Shown: positions 13,301 to 22,457, numbered from the stretch's first letter. The stretch is 64,000 nucleotides of DNA from Leclercia adecarboxylata (GCF_023639785.1 NZ_CP098325.1:434001-498000); one strand, 5' to 3'. Numbers and translations are program-made. Notes: generated by a model from the letters alone, not told the origin.

Positions 13301-14113
13301 CGTATCGTGGTGCATGAACTGCCGGAAAGCGCGGTGGGCGTCTCCAGCGATGAGGTGATGCTCAACAACAACCTGCAGCCGGAAGAGCCGCAGAGCGCCT
13401 CTATCCCGATCAACAGCAATCTGATCGTGCATGTGGGTAACAACGTGCGTCTGGATGCGTTTGGGCTGAAGGCCAGACTGACCGGCGATCTGAAAGTGGC
13501 GCAGGATAAGCAGGGGCTGGGCCTGAACGGGCAGATCAACATCCCGGAAGGGCGCTTCCACGCCTATGGCCAGGATTTGATGGTGCGTAAAGGCGAGCTG
13601 CTGTTCTCCGGCCCGCCGGATCAGCCGCTGCTGAATATCGAAGCGATCCGTAACCCGGATGCCACAGAAGATGATGTGATCGCCGGGGTGCGCGTGACCG
13701 GCACCGCGGACGAACCGAAAGCGGAAATTTTCTCCGACCCGGCAATGTCCCAGCAGGAAGCGCTCTCATACCTGCTGCGCGGGCAGGGGCTGGACAGCAA
13801 TCAGAGCGACAGCGCGGCCATGACGTCAATGTTAGTCGGTCTGGGGGTTGCACAAAGTGGTCAGGTTGTGGGTAAAATCGGCGAGACCTTTGGCGTAAGC
13901 AACCTGGCGCTGGACACCCAGGGGGTCGGTGACTCCTCTCAGGTGGTGGTCAGCGGCTATGTACTGCCGGGTCTGCAGGTGAAATATGGTGTGGGGATCT
14001 TTGACTCGCTGGCGACGCTCACGTTACGCTATCGCCTGATGCCTAAGCTATATCTGGAAGCGGTGTCTGGCGTAGACCAGGCACTCGATTTGCTCTATCA
14101 GTTTGAGTTTTAG
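10337..14113 (+). CDS. tamB: TamB, inner-membrane-anchored periplasm-spanning AsmA-like protein
   Basis: A 1258-residue protein. One N-terminal signal anchor ([20 protein letters not shown], residues 7–26) is followed by a very long beta-rich region of repeated amphipathic strands. It ends in the conserved TamB domain (about 920–1258), closing with an aromatic YQFEF terminus that docks with TamA. TamB belongs to the repeating-beta-groove bridge proteins thought to carry phospholipids across the periplasm. Overlaps tamA by four bases and is followed two bases later by ytfP, the E. coli operon order. Confidence 0.97.
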   Translation: MSLWKKISLGVLVFILLLLAAVAWLVGTTSGLHMLFKAADRWVPGLEIGQVTGGWRDLHLKNVRYDQPGVAVNAGDLHLAVKLGCLRDSSLCINDLSLKDVFVTIDSKKMPQSEPVAEEESGPLDLSTPYPIALYRVALNNVNVKIDDTTVSVMDFNSGLRWREKNLTLTPTNLQGLLIALPKVADVAQEEIVEPKIQNPQPEEKPLGETLKELFSEPVLPEMTDVHLPLNLNIEEFKGEQLRLTGDTDLTVFNMLLKVSSIDGNMKLDALDIDTNQGSVNATGNALLQDNWPVDITLNSTLNIDPIKGEKVKLKVGGALRDQLEFGVNLSGPVDVVLRGQTRLAEAGLPLNLEVVSEQLYWPFTGEKQYQADDVKLKLTGKMTDYTLSFRTDVKGQGLPPASITLDAKGNEQQINLDKLTVAALEGKTELTALLDWQKAISWRGELKLTGINTAKEVPDWPSKLNGLIKTRGSLYGGSWQMEVPELKITGNVKQNKVDVNGSLKGNSYLQWVIPGLHVALGRNTADIKGELGVKDLELDATIDAPNLDNALPGLGGTAKGLLKVRGTVEAPQLLADITANGLRWQELTIARVRVDGDVKSTDQIAGHLNLRVDRISQPGVNLDQVTLEAKGSEKQHDLQLRIQGEPVSGQLHLAGSFDRQETRWKGTLDNTRFTTPVGPWSLARSIALDYRNAEQKISIGPHCWTNPNAELCVPQTIDAGAEGRAVVNLNRFDLAMLKPFMPDTTQASGVFSGKADVSWDATKPGLPEGNVTLAGRNVKVTQVVNDAPLPLAFSTLNLTADLHNNRAELGWLIRLTNNGQLDGQIQVTDPQGRRNLGGNVNIRNLNLAMANAIFSRGEKAAGMLNANLRLAGSAQSPQLFGQLQLNGVDIDGNFMPFDMLPSQLAMNFNGMSSTLAGTVRTQQGQINLSGDADWSQLDNWRARVAAKGSKVRITVPPMVRLDVSPDVVFEATPQLFTLDGRVDVPWARIVVHELPESAVGVSSDEVMLNNNLQPEEPQSASIPINSNLIVHVGNNVRLDAFGLKARLTGDLKVAQDKQGLGLNGQINIPEGRFHAYGQDLMVRKGELLFSGPPDQPLLNIEAIRNPDATEDDVIAGVRVTGTADEPKAEIFSDPAMSQQEALSYLLRGQGLDSNQSDSAAMTSMLVGLGVAQSGQVVGKIGETFGVSNLALDTQGVGDSSQVVVSGYVLPGLQVKYGVGIFDSLATLTLRYRLMPKLYLEAVSGVDQALDLLYQFEF

Positions 14114-14115
14114 CA

Positions 14116-14460
14116 ATGCGAATATTTGTCTACGGCAGTTTAAGAACGAAGCAAGGCAACAGCCACTGGATGACCAACGCCCAGTTGCTGGGTGATTACA
14201 GTATTGAAAACTACCAGCTGTACAGCCTGGGCCACTATCCAGGCGCCGTTCCGGGGGAAGGAGCAGTACAGGGTGAGGTTTATCGTATTGATAATGCCAC
14301 GCTGGCCGAACTTGATGCCTTGCGCACCAAAGGCGGGGAATACGCTCGCCGGTTGATCCAGACGCCCTACGGCAGTGCATGGATGTACGTGTACCAACGT
14401 TCGGTGGAAGGCTTAACGCTGATTGAAAGCGGTAACTGGTTAGACAGAGACCAGTACTGA
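14116..14460 (+). CDS. ytfP: YtfP, gamma-glutamylcyclotransferase-fold protein
   Basis: A 114-residue protein with the gamma-glutamylcyclotransferase-like signature FVYGSLRTKQGN at the N-terminus, AVPGEGAVQGEVYRI in the middle and the acidic LAELDALRTKGGEY region holding the family's catalytic glutamate. It starts two bases after tamB and is probably the third gene of the tamAB-ytfP operon. A strong terminator follows. Its substrate is not known. Confidence 0.92.
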   Translation: MRIFVYGSLRTKQGNSHWMTNAQLLGDYSIENYQLYSLGHYPGAVPGEGAVQGEVYRIDNATLAELDALRTKGGEYARRLIQTPYGSAWMYVYQRSVEGLTLIESGNWLDRDQY

Positions 14461-14467
14461 TACGAAT

Positions 14468-14496
14468 AACGCCACCTTCGGGTGGCGTTGTTTTTT
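14468..14496 (+). terminator. Intrinsic terminator of the tamAB-ytfP operon
   Basis: The stem AACGCCACC / GGTGGCGTT with a TTCG-type loop is followed by a run of six T residues. It lies 8 bases after the ytfP stop. Confidence 0.92.
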
Positions 14497-14636
14497 GCGC
14501 GTTAGCTCGTATTTTGCACTGCAAGTTTTGGCTTTCTCTCATTTTTTTTTGGCATGCTTTCCTGAATTTTCCTGCAAATGAATTTTATGCTGGCCTGCAA
14601 ATGTGCACTGGCGTAAAACAGTCATCGCACCTTTTT

Positions 14637-14657
14637 GAGTTATACTTTGTATAACTC
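14637..14657. promoter_or_regulatory. chpSB autoregulatory operator
   Basis: A perfect 9-base inverted repeat, GAGTTATAC-ttt-GTATAACTC, ends 12 bases before the chpS start codon and overlaps its ribosome-binding region. Antitoxins of the MazE/ChpS type repress their own operon through such palindromes, so this is the likely binding site of ChpS/ChpB. The symmetry is seen directly; the ligand is inferred. Confidence 0.75.
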
Positions 14658-14669
14658 GGAGGGGTGAAG

Positions 14670-14921
14670 ATGCGTATTACAATCAAAAAATGGGGCAACA
14701 GTGCGGGTGTGGTCATTCCCGGCGTTGTCATGCTGGAACTCAATATGCAGGTGGGCCAAAGTATGGATGCTCAAGTGGTAGACAATCAGCTGGTGCTGAC
14801 GCCGGTAAGTAAAGGTTATTCTCTGGAAGCGTTGCTGGCGCAATGCGATATGGCTGCGCCAGAGATCGGCGAAGACGCGCTGTGGGGCAAGTCAGACCCG
14901 ACAGGCAATGAAGTATGGTAA
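14670..14921 (+). CDS. chpS: Antitoxin ChpS (MazE-like)
   Basis: An 83-residue AbrB/MazE-type antitoxin: swapped-hairpin DNA-binding N-terminus MRITIKKWGNSAGVVIP, then an acidic toxin-binding tail (ALLAQCDMAAPEIGED). It matches E. coli ChpS in length. The start at 14670 follows GGAGGGG; a GTG two codons earlier is possible but less well spaced. The 3' end overlaps chpB by seven bases. Confidence 0.94.
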   Translation: MRITIKKWGNSAGVVIPGVVMLELNMQVGQSMDAQVVDNQLVLTPVSKGYSLEALLAQCDMAAPEIGEDALWGKSDPTGNEVW

Positions 14922-15265
14922 AGGCCCGTGGTTTTGAGCGGGGCGATATTGTTCGGGTCAGGTTTTCACCTTCATCAGGCCATGAGCAGCAAGGCGAAGG
15001 TCGTCCGGCGCTGGTGCTGTCCGTCAGCGCATTCAATCAGCTCGGCATGGTACTGGTTGCGCCCATTACCCAGGGTGGGAATTTTGCCCGCTACGCTGGG
15101 TTTTGCGTGCCTGTCAGCTGTGAAGAGGGCGATGTGCAGGGCGTCATTCTGGTCAATCAGATTCGCATGATGGACCTGAAGGCCCGGCAGGCCATAAAGG
15201 TTGCGGTTGCGACGGATGACGTTGTGCAGGATGCGCTTATGCGCCTTCAGGCAATCGTTGATTAA
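14915..15265 (+). CDS. chpB: mRNA interferase toxin ChpB (MazF/PemK family)
   Basis: A 116-residue MazF-family endoribonuclease, identical in length to E. coli ChpB. Visible motifs are FERGDIVRVRF, EGRPALVLS (conserved Arg-Pro), VAPITQGGN and VLVNQIRMMDLKAR. It cleaves mRNA at specific sequences and is neutralised by ChpS. The reading frame is intact and the catalytic region appears complete, so the toxin is probably functional. Confidence 0.95.
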   Translation: MVKARGFERGDIVRVRFSPSSGHEQQGEGRPALVLSVSAFNQLGMVLVAPITQGGNFARYAGFCVPVSCEEGDVQGVILVNQIRMMDLKARQAIKVAVATDDVVQDALMRLQAIVD

Positions 15266-15283
15266 CGAAAGCTAAAGATTTTG

Positions 15284-15322
15284 TAGGCCGGGTAAGGCGC
15301 AGCCGCCACCCGGCAACTGACA
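15284..15322. repeat. REP element
   Basis: A single REP-type palindrome (GTAGGCCGGGTAAGGCG paired with CGCCACCCGGCAA) follows chpB. Confidence 0.7.
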
Positions 15323-15326
15323 GCCA

Positions 15327-15356
15327 CAAAAAAGCCCCGGCTCGCGGGGCTTTTTT
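15327..15356. terminator. Bidirectional intrinsic terminator between chpB and ppa
   Basis: The stem AAGCCCC / GGGGCTT has A residues on its left and T residues on its right, so it can terminate both the chpSB and ppa transcripts. Confidence 0.92.
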
Positions 15357-15370
15357 ACGCAGGTTAAGAA

Positions 15371-15898
15371 TTACTTCTTAGCGCGCTCAAAAGAGGCAAC
15401 GATTTCAGCTTTCGCCGCTTCTGCGTTGTCCCAGCCGTCAACTTTAACCCATTTGCCTTTCTCGAGATCTTTGTAGTGCTCGAAGAAGTGGGTGATCTGC
15501 GCTTTCAGCAGCTCTGGCAGGTCGTTCACATCTTTAATGTGATCGTACTCTTTGCTCAGCTTGGTGTGCGGTACCGCAACCAGTTTCGCATCTTCACCGG
15601 ATTCGTCGGTCATTTTCAGCACGCCAACCGGACGGCAGCGGATCACGGAGCCCGGCTGCAGTGGGTATGGCGTTGGGACCAGTACGTCTACCGGGTCACC
15701 GTCCAGAGACAGGGTGTGGTTGATGTAACCGTAGTTGCACGGATAGAACATTGCGGTAGACATGAAACGGTCTACGAACAGCGCGCCGCTCTCTTTGTCC
15801 ACTTCGTATTTGATAGGATCAGCGTTCGCCGGGATTTCGATAACTACGTAGATGTCTTCCGGCAGTTCTTTACCCGCTGGGACGTTGAGTAAGCTCAT
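15371..15898 (-). CDS. ppa: Inorganic pyrophosphatase (family I)
   Basis: A 175-residue cytosolic enzyme that hydrolyses pyrophosphate to drive biosynthetic reactions. The family signature DGDPVDVLV supplies the metal-binding aspartates, and [25 protein letters not shown] and [12 protein letters not shown] are characteristic. Length is as in E. coli. Monocistronic with its own terminator. Confidence 0.98.
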   Translation of the reverse strand: MSLLNVPAGKELPEDIYVVIEIPANADPIKYEVDKESGALFVDRFMSTAMFYPCNYGYINHTLSLDGDPVDVLVPTPYPLQPGSVIRCRPVGVLKMTDESGEDAKLVAVPHTKLSKEYDHIKDVNDLPELLKAQITHFFEHYKDLEKGKWVKVDGWDNAEAAKAEIVASFERAKK

Positions 15899-16061
15899 GT
15901 CTGTGTCCTTTAAAATGATTGGTAATCAAGTGGCGAGTATTATAGCCAACTGGCGCGGAATGTCTTCGCCTGTTTTCGCCAATCCCTTCACCTGAAGGCC
16001 ACTATCAGCCCATTCTCATGACAAGATAATCCATAAACTCAGCCGCTTTTTTCATGGGTGA

Positions 16062-16077
16062 GTGAAAGCGATTACAA
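16062..16077. promoter_or_regulatory. GalR/GalS-type operator upstream of ytfQ
   Basis: GTGAAAGCGATTACAA fits the GalR/GalS consensus GTGNAANCGNTTNCAC at 15 of 16 positions (last base A instead of C). It lies about 130 bases before ytfQ, which encodes a galactofuranose-binding protein, so galactose-regulon control is plausible. The rest of the 309-base gap (15899–16207) is AT-rich. A CRP-like TGTGATGTAACACA lies near 16112 but is imperfect. Confidence 0.65.
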
Positions 16078-16207
16078 ACTTGTGATTAACGTTTTATTCA
16101 CTTTTCTGAAGTGTGATGTAACACACTCCGTTACATCTCGTATTGTCTATAGTCTGTTCGCTGAACAACATTTATCCAACAATAAACTACCCTACGAGGA
16201 CGCACTT

Positions 16208-17164
16208 ATGTGGAAGCGCTTACTTCTTGTCACAGCAGTTTCGGCAGCCATGTCGTCTATGGCGATGGCCGCCCCCTTAACCGTAGGATTCGCGCAAGTC
16301 GGCTCAGAGTCCGGCTGGCGCGCCGCTGAAACCAACGTCGCGAAGAGTGAAGCCGAAAAGCGCGGTATCACGCTGAAAATCGCCGATGGTCAGCAAAAAC
16401 AGGAAAACCAGATCAAAGCGGTACGCTCTTTTATCGCTCAGGGCGTTGACGCCATCTTCATTGCCCCGGTCGTGGCGACAGGCTGGGAACCCGTTTTAAA
16501 AGAAGCTAAAGATGCGGAAATTCCGGTCTTCCTGCTCGATCGTTCCATCGATGTAAAAGACAAATCTCTCTATATGACCACCGTCACCGCCGACAACGTG
16601 CTGGAAGGTAAATTGATTGGTGAATGGCTGGTGAAACAGGTGGATGGTAAGCCGTGTAACGTGGTTGAGCTGCAGGGTACCGTTGGCGCCAGCGTGGCTA
16701 TCGACCGTAAGAAAGGCTTTGCCGACGCCATCTCTAAAGCGTCAAACATCAAAATTATCCGTTCTCAGTCCGGCGACTTTACCCGCAGTAAAGGTAAAGA
16801 GGTCATGGAAAGCTTTATCAAAGCCGAGAACAACGGCAAGAACATTTGCATGGTTTACGCCCATAACGACGACATGGTGATCGGCGCTATCCAGGCCATT
16901 AAAGAAGCGGGCCTGAAGCCGGGCACCGATATCCTGACGGGCTCCATCGACGGCGTACCGGATATCTATAAAGCGATGATCGACAAAGAGGCCAACGCCA
17001 GCGTTGAGCTGACGCCAAACATGGCCGGCCCGGCCTTCGACGCGCTGGAAAAATTCAAGAAAGACGGCACCATGCCGGAGAAAGTCACCATCACCAAATC
17101 CACGCTCTATCTGCCTGATACCGCTAAAGAAGAGTTAGAGAAGAAGAAAAATATGGGCTACTGA
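16208..17164 (+). CDS. ytfQ: Galactofuranose ABC transporter, periplasmic binding protein YtfQ
   Basis: A 318-residue class I sugar-binding protein (Peripla_BP_4) with signal peptide MWKRLLLVTAVSAAMSSMAMA. It matches E. coli YtfQ, which binds D-galactofuranose in the periplasm and delivers it to YtfRT/YjfF. Characteristic stretches are GFAQVGSESGWRAAE, LLDRSIDVKD and AHNDDMVIGAIQAIKEAG. The start at 16208 begins the signal peptide and follows a CGAGGA site; upstream in-frame codons to 16058 lie over the promoter region. First gene of a four-gene transporter operon. Confidence 0.96.
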   Translation: MWKRLLLVTAVSAAMSSMAMAAPLTVGFAQVGSESGWRAAETNVAKSEAEKRGITLKIADGQQKQENQIKAVRSFIAQGVDAIFIAPVVATGWEPVLKEAKDAEIPVFLLDRSIDVKDKSLYMTTVTADNVLEGKLIGEWLVKQVDGKPCNVVELQGTVGASVAIDRKKGFADAISKASNIKIIRSQSGDFTRSKGKEVMESFIKAENNGKNICMVYAHNDDMVIGAIQAIKEAGLKPGTDILTGSIDGVPDIYKAMIDKEANASVELTPNMAGPAFDALEKFKKDGTMPEKVTITKSTLYLPDTAKEELEKKKNMGY

Positions 17165-17171
17165 TCCAGAA

Positions 17172-17250
17172 ATTGCCGGGTGGCGCTGCGCTTACCCGGC
17201 CTACGATACACGCTTTTGTAGGCCGGATAAGCGTAGCGTCATCCGGCTTG
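17172..17250. repeat. REP pair inside the ytfQ–ytfR gap
   Basis: Two opposed REP palindromes (CCGGGTGGCGCTGCGC and its partner GTAGGCCGGATAAGCG) separate the binding-protein gene from the ATPase gene. Intra-operon REPs at this position commonly protect the upstream mRNA, giving more binding protein than membrane components. Confidence 0.8.
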
Positions 17251-17268
17251 ATGCAGGGGAGGAAAACC

Positions 17269-18771
17269 ATGACCACAGACCAACACCAGGAAATCCTCCG
17301 CACAGAAGGATTGAGCAAGTACTTCCCCGGCGTAAAAGCGCTGGATAGCGTCGATTTCAGTCTGCGCCGCGGCGAAATCATGGCCCTGCTGGGCGAAAAC
17401 GGCGCCGGGAAATCCACCCTGATTAAAGCCCTGACCGGTGTCTATCACGCCGATCGCGGCACCATCTGGCTGGAAGGCCACGCTATATCGCCGAAAAATA
17501 CCGCCCATGCCCAGCAGTTGGGTATCGGGACGGTTTATCAGGAAGTGAACCTGCTGCCGAACATGTCGGTAGCGGATAACCTGTTTATCGGCCGCGAGCC
17601 GCGACGTTTTGGTTTTTTGCGCCGCAAAGAGATGGAGGCCCGCGCCACCAGACTAATGGCGTCGTACGGCTTCTCCCTGGACGTGCGCGAGCCGCTGAAC
17701 CGTTTTTCGGTGGCGATGCAGCAGATTGTTGCCATCTGCCGCGCTATCGATCTCTCCGCCAAAGTGCTGATCCTCGATGAACCCACCGCCAGCCTGGATA
17801 CTCAGGAGGTGGAGATGCTCTTCACCCTGATGCGCCAGCTGCGCGACCAGGGGGTAAGCCTGATTTTCGTCACCCACTTCCTCGATCAGGTGTATGAGGT
17901 GAGCGACCGCATTACCGTCCTGCGTAACGGCAGCTTTGTTGGCTGCCGTGAAACCCGCGAGCTGCCGCAAATCGAGCTGGTCAAAATGATGCTCGGCCGC
18001 GAGCTGGAGACCAACGCCCTGCAACGTGCGGGCCGTACCCTGCTCAGCGAGAAACCGGTGGCGGCATTTAAAGACTTCGGCAAGAAAGGCACCATTGCGC
18101 CATTTGATCTTGAGGTGCGTCCGGGCGAAATCGTCGGTCTGGCGGGCCTGTTAGGTTCAGGCCGCACCGAAACGGCGGAGGTGATATTCGGGATCAAACC
18201 TGCCGACAGCGGTACGGCGATGATCAAAGGCAAACCTCAGGCGCTGCGCTCCCCGCATCAGGCCTCCAGCCTTGGGATCGGCTTTTGCCCGGAAGACAGG
18301 AAAACCGACGGCATCATCGCTGCCGCCTCGGTGCGCGAGAATATCATTCTGGCCCTGCAGGCCCAGCGCGGCTGGCTGCGACCCATTCCACGTAAAGAGC
18401 AAAACGCCATTGCCGAGCGCTTTATTCGCCAGCTCGGCATCCGTACCCCGAGCGCGGAGCAGCCCATCGAGTTCCTCTCTGGCGGTAACCAGCAGAAGGT
18501 GCTGCTGTCGCGCTGGCTGCTGACCAAACCGCAGTTCCTGATCCTCGACGAGCCCACCCGCGGTATCGACGTGGGGGCGCACGCGGAAATTATCCGCCTG
18601 ATCGAAACCCTCTGCGCCGATGGTCTGGCGCTGCTGGTCATCTCCTCGGAGCTGGAAGAGCTGGTGGGCTATGCGGATCGGGTGATCATCATGCGCGACC
18701 GTCAGCAGGTAGCCGAGATCCCGCTGGACAAGCTCTCCGTTCCGGCCATCATGAACGCCATTGCGGCATAA
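17269..18771 (+). CDS. ytfR: Galactofuranose ABC transporter, double ATPase YtfR
   Basis: A 500-residue sugar ABC ATPase with two nucleotide-binding domains. The first has Walker A GENGAGKST and Walker B ILILDEPTASLD. The second has a degenerate P-loop (GLLGSGRTE), signature LSGGNQQK and Walker B LILDEPTRGID, as normal for RbsA/MglA-type ATPases. The start at 17269 follows AGGGGAGGAAAACC; the in-frame extension to 17173 runs through a REP element and is not coding. Confidence 0.96.
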   Translation: MTTDQHQEILRTEGLSKYFPGVKALDSVDFSLRRGEIMALLGENGAGKSTLIKALTGVYHADRGTIWLEGHAISPKNTAHAQQLGIGTVYQEVNLLPNMSVADNLFIGREPRRFGFLRRKEMEARATRLMASYGFSLDVREPLNRFSVAMQQIVAICRAIDLSAKVLILDEPTASLDTQEVEMLFTLMRQLRDQGVSLIFVTHFLDQVYEVSDRITVLRNGSFVGCRETRELPQIELVKMMLGRELETNALQRAGRTLLSEKPVAAFKDFGKKGTIAPFDLEVRPGEIVGLAGLLGSGRTETAEVIFGIKPADSGTAMIKGKPQALRSPHQASSLGIGFCPEDRKTDGIIAAASVRENIILALQAQRGWLRPIPRKEQNAIAERFIRQLGIRTPSAEQPIEFLSGGNQQKVLLSRWLLTKPQFLILDEPTRGIDVGAHAEIIRLIETLCADGLALLVISSELEELVGYADRVIIMRDRQQVAEIPLDKLSVPAIMNAIAA

Positions 18772-18781
18772 GGAGTAGATC

Positions 18782-19807
18782 GTGATGCCACGTTCACTTT
18801 CTCAGACCGGCGAGCCGAAGCGCCGCTTCAGCTGGCCCACCGGCACGCCGCAAATCATTGCGCTGCTACTGGTATTGCTGGTGGATAGCCTCGTTTCACC
18901 GCACTTTTATCAGATTATCCTTCAGGATGGCCGCCTGTTCGGCAGTCCGATTGATATTTTAAACCGCGCCGCCCCGGTGGCCCTGCTGGCAATCGGCATG
19001 ACCCTGGTGATCGCCACCGGCGGTATCGACCTGTCGGTGGGGGCAGTGATGGCCATTGCGGGCGCGACGGCGGCCTCGATGACCGTGGCCGGACACAGCC
19101 TGCCGGTGGTGCTGCTGGTGACGCTGGGCACCGGCGTACTGGCGGGGCTGTGGAACGGCATCCTGGTGGCGATCCTCAAAATCCAGCCCTTCGTCGCCAC
19201 CCTGATTTTAATGGTGGCCGGACGCGGGGTGGCACAGCTGATCACCTCCGGGCAGATCGTCACCTTCAACGCCCCGAATCTGGCGTGGATTGGCAGCGGC
19301 TCGCTGCTGTTCTTCCCGACGCCGGTAATTATCGTGGTGGTCACCCTGATCGCCTTCTGGCTGTTCACCCGCAAAACCGCTCTCGGGATGTTTATCGAAG
19401 CGGTGGGGATCAACATTCGCGCCGCGAAAAACGCCGGGGTCAGTACCCGCCTGATGGTAATGCTGACCTACGTCTTAAGCGGAGTATGTGCCGCCATTGC
19501 CGGGATCATTGTCGCCGCGGATATTCGCGGCGCGGATGCCAACAACGCCGGTCTGTGGCTGGAGCTGGATGCCATTCTGGCGGTGGTGATTGGCGGCGGG
19601 TCGCTGATGGGCGGGCGCTTCAACCTGCTGCTGTCGGTGATTGGCGCGCTGATTATCCAGGGGATGAACACCGGCATTCTGCTGTCCGGTTTCCCGCCGG
19701 AACTCAACCAGGTGGTGAAAGCGGTGGTGGTGCTCTGCGTGCTCATCGTGCAGTCGCCGCGCTTTATCAGTCTCATTAAGGGGATGCGTGGTCATGATAA
19801 AACGTAA
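18782..19807 (+). CDS. ytfT: Galactofuranose ABC transporter permease YtfT
   Basis: A 341-residue inner-membrane permease of the ribose-type BPD_transp_2 family, as in E. coli. It has several hydrophobic helices and the family motif GGIDLSVGAVMAIAG. The GTG at 18782 is directly followed by ATG (18785); either may be the start. It overlaps yjfF by 14 bases. It forms the membrane pore with YjfF. Confidence 0.95.
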   Translation: MMPRSLSQTGEPKRRFSWPTGTPQIIALLLVLLVDSLVSPHFYQIILQDGRLFGSPIDILNRAAPVALLAIGMTLVIATGGIDLSVGAVMAIAGATAASMTVAGHSLPVVLLVTLGTGVLAGLWNGILVAILKIQPFVATLILMVAGRGVAQLITSGQIVTFNAPNLAWIGSGSLLFFPTPVIIVVVTLIAFWLFTRKTALGMFIEAVGINIRAAKNAGVSTRLMVMLTYVLSGVCAAIAGIIVAADIRGADANNAGLWLELDAILAVVIGGGSLMGGRFNLLLSVIGALIIQGMNTGILLSGFPPELNQVVKAVVVLCVLIVQSPRFISLIKGMRGHDKT

Positions 19808-20795
19808 TTTACCGCTCATGATAACCCTGGGCGTGTTTGTGCTGGGGTATCTCTACTGCCTGACGCAGTTCCCCGGTTTTGCATCGACGCGGGTGATCTG
19901 CAACATTCTGACCGATAACGCCTTTCTCGGGATTATCGCCGTTGGCATGACCTTCGTGATCCTTTCCGGCGGGATCGACCTCTCCGTCGGCTCGGTGATC
20001 GCCTTTACCGGCGTCTTCCTGGCAAAAGCGATTGGCTACTGGGGGATCTCCCCGCTGCTCGCCTTCCCGCTGGTGCTGGCGATGGGCTGTGCCTTTGGCG
20101 CCTTTATGGGGCTGCTGATCGACGCCCTGAAAATTCCGGCGTTTATTATCACCCTCGCGGGGATGTTCTTCCTGCGCGGCGTCAGCTATCTGGTGTCGGA
20201 AGAGTCGATCCCGATTAACCATCCGGTGTATGACACCCTCTCCAGCCTGGCGTGGAAAATCCCCGGTGGCGGCCGCCTGAGTATTCTCGGTTTAGTGATG
20301 CTGGGCGTGGTGGTGATGGGTATTTTCCTCGCCCACCGCACCCGTTTCGGCAATGAAGTGTATGCCATCGGCGGCAGCGCGACATCGGCGAACCTGATGG
20401 GGATCTCCACCCGCAGCACCACCATCCGGATCTATATGCTTTCTACCGGGCTGGCGACGCTGGCGGGGATTGTCTTCTCCATCTATACCCAGGCGGGCTA
20501 CGCGCTGGCAGGCGTTGGCGTAGAGCTGGACGCCATTGCCTCGGTGGTGATTGGCGGCACGCTGCTCAGCGGCGGGGTCGGCACGGTGCTGGGCACGCTG
20601 TTCGGGGTGGCGATCCAGGGGCTGATCCAGACCTACATTAATTTCGACGGCACCCTGAGCTCGTGGTGGACCAAGATTGCGATTGGCATTCTGTTGTTCA
20701 TCTTTATTGCCCTGCAGCGCGGCCTGACCGTACTCTGGGAGAACCGCCAGAGCTCGCCTGTCACACGGGTGAACATCACGACCAGCAAGGGATAA
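19794..20795 (+). CDS. yjfF: Galactofuranose ABC transporter permease YjfF
   Basis: A 333-residue permease, second membrane subunit of the YtfQRT-YjfF importer. It shares the GGIDLSVGSVIAFTG motif and a C-terminal loop (LDAIASVVIGGTLLSGGVGT) with YtfT. The start at MIKRNLPLM (19794) is preferred over the ATG two codons earlier by match to E. coli. Last gene of the operon; no clear terminator separates it from the chemoreceptor, which has its own promoter. Confidence 0.95.
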   Translation: MIKRNLPLMITLGVFVLGYLYCLTQFPGFASTRVICNILTDNAFLGIIAVGMTFVILSGGIDLSVGSVIAFTGVFLAKAIGYWGISPLLAFPLVLAMGCAFGAFMGLLIDALKIPAFIITLAGMFFLRGVSYLVSEESIPINHPVYDTLSSLAWKIPGGGRLSILGLVMLGVVVMGIFLAHRTRFGNEVYAIGGSATSANLMGISTRSTTIRIYMLSTGLATLAGIVFSIYTQAGYALAGVGVELDAIASVVIGGTLLSGGVGTVLGTLFGVAIQGLIQTYINFDGTLSSWWTKIAIGILLFIFIALQRGLTVLWENRQSSPVTRVNITTSKG

Positions 20796-20817
20796 CTCCC
20801 TGAATTTGCGTAAAGTC

Positions 20818-20844
20818 TAAACCTTTTCCGGTAGCGGCCGATAA
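20818..20844 (+). promoter_or_regulatory. Sigma-28 (FliA) promoter of the chemoreceptor gene
   Basis: TAAACCTT, an 11-base spacer, then GCCGATAA. The -10 matches the FliA consensus exactly, the -35 matches TAAA, and the spacing is ideal. It lies about 45 bases before the chemoreceptor start, placing the gene in the class 3 flagellar regulon. Confidence 0.88.
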
Positions 20845-20888
20845 CCCTTAATTCTGTCCAGATTTATCTCGCTACCGGAAATTACATC

Positions 20889-22457
20889 ATGCTGAAAACG
20901 CTATCGATTCGTACCGGCTTGCTTTCGTTACTGGCCGTCATGACCCTCCTGCTGCTGCTCGTCAGCGGTATTGGCATTTATGCCCTCACCCAGAGTTCCT
21001 CCTCACTGCAGCGCATTAATCACCTTCAGGGTGAGCAGCTGGTGCAGCTCAATTCGGGCTACACCCTGATCCTGCGCGCGCGCAACGAGGCGGGGCAGGC
21101 CGTGCGCATGATGGAGGTGGGCCTGCTGGATGACGCCGCCAAATCGGTGAAGAACATCAATGACGAAATCAAACAGGCGCAAACCACGCTGAAAAGCGTG
21201 ATCGATAGCGGCGTGAACGATCCCGAAGGGGAACAGCTGCTGAAGAAGGTTGCCGCGAGCCTGGCGGCCTATAACGCCCAGGGGATCGTGCCAATGCAGA
21301 ATGCCCTGAATGCGCAGAATGCGGATGACTATTACGATCTGCTGGAGAACCGTCTGGTGCCGGTGGCGCGTCAGTTTGACAACGACATGCAGGCCTTCCA
21401 GACCTGGAGTGACGCCCGCGGCAAAGCCGAAGTTGCCGCGGTGCAGGCGAGTAAAAATCGGGTGATGCTGCTGATTATCGTCGCCGCGCTGCTGACCGCC
21501 GGCATTATCGTGCTGGCCTGGCTGGCGCTGCGCCATATGCTGCTCAAGCCGCTCTCCACCTCTATCGCCCAGCTCGAGCACGTGGCCGCCGGGGATCTGA
21601 CCCATGCTTCGCCAGCCCCTGCCAGCCAGGAGTTTAACCGCCTGAACGCCGCCATCGAGGAGATGCGCCAGTCGCTGATGGGCTCGGTGCTGCGGGTGCG
21701 CGACGCCAGCTCGCAAATCGACACCGGCAGCCGGGAGCTGACCGCAGGCAACATGCACCTTGCCCAGCGTACGGAATCCACCGCCACCTCGCTGGAGCAG
21801 ACCGCCGCCAGCATGGAAGAGCTCACCGCCACGGTAAAACAGAATGCCCATAACGCCGAACAGGCGCATCAGGTGGCGAAGACGATGTCGGATACCGCCG
21901 ATCGCGGCAGCGAAATGGTGTGCTACGTGATTGAGAAGATGCGCGACATCTCCGGCAGCGCTGACCGTATCGCCGATATTCTCAGCGTCATCGACGGTAT
22001 CGCCTTCCAGACCAATATCCTGGCGCTGAATGCTTCGGTCGAGGCCGCCCGCGCGGGTGAGCAGGGGCGTGGGTTTGCGGTCGTGGCCGGAGAAGTGCGT
22101 ATCCTCGCCAGCCGGAGCGCCGATGCGGCAAAAGAGATCCGCACTCTGATTAGCGATTCACAGTCACACGTCAGCGAAGGCAGCGAGCTGGCCCAGCAGG
22201 CGGGGGAAACGATGGATGAGATCGCTACCGAAGTGATGCGCATGACCCGCCTGATGCGTGAGATCGCCAACGCGTCGCACGAGCAGAGTCGTGGTATTGA
22301 GCAGGTAAATATTGCGGTCAATCAGATGGATGAAACCGCGCAGCAAAACGCGGCGCTGGTGCAGCAATCTTCGGCGGCGACGCGCTCGCTGGAAGAGCAA
22401 TCCCGCGAGCTTATCGAGGCGATGTCGTCGTTTAAACTGTCGCTGCAACAGGCATAG
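20889..22457 (+). CDS. Methyl-accepting chemotaxis protein (4HB-type sensor)
   Basis: A 522-residue chemoreceptor. TM1 lies at about residues 11–33, a periplasmic four-helix-bundle domain at about 35–190, and TM2 at about 192–213 (VMLLIIVAALLTAGIIVLAWL). A HAMP domain (about 214–270) and a coiled-coil signalling domain follow, with the hairpin tip IDGIAFQTNILALNASVEAARAGEQGRGFAVVAGEVR (quoted in parts: IDGIAFQTNILALN, then EAARAGEQGRGFAVVAGEVR). It lacks the C-terminal NWETF-type pentapeptide that tethers CheR/CheB, so it is a low-abundance type needing help from a major receptor. Ligand unknown; the neighbouring galactofuranose importer raises a sugar ligand as speculation only. Confidence 0.93.
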   Translation: MLKTLSIRTGLLSLLAVMTLLLLLVSGIGIYALTQSSSSLQRINHLQGEQLVQLNSGYTLILRARNEAGQAVRMMEVGLLDDAAKSVKNINDEIKQAQTTLKSVIDSGVNDPEGEQLLKKVAASLAAYNAQGIVPMQNALNAQNADDYYDLLENRLVPVARQFDNDMQAFQTWSDARGKAEVAAVQASKNRVMLLIIVAALLTAGIIVLAWLALRHMLLKPLSTSIAQLEHVAAGDLTHASPAPASQEFNRLNAAIEEMRQSLMGSVLRVRDASSQIDTGSRELTAGNMHLAQRTESTATSLEQTAASMEELTATVKQNAHNAEQAHQVAKTMSDTADRGSEMVCYVIEKMRDISGSADRIADILSVIDGIAFQTNILALNASVEAARAGEQGRGFAVVAGEVRILASRSADAAKEIRTLISDSQSHVSEGSELAQQAGETMDEIATEVMRMTRLMREIANASHEQSRGIEQVNIAVNQMDETAQQNAALVQQSSAATRSLEEQSRELIEAMSSFKLSLQQA

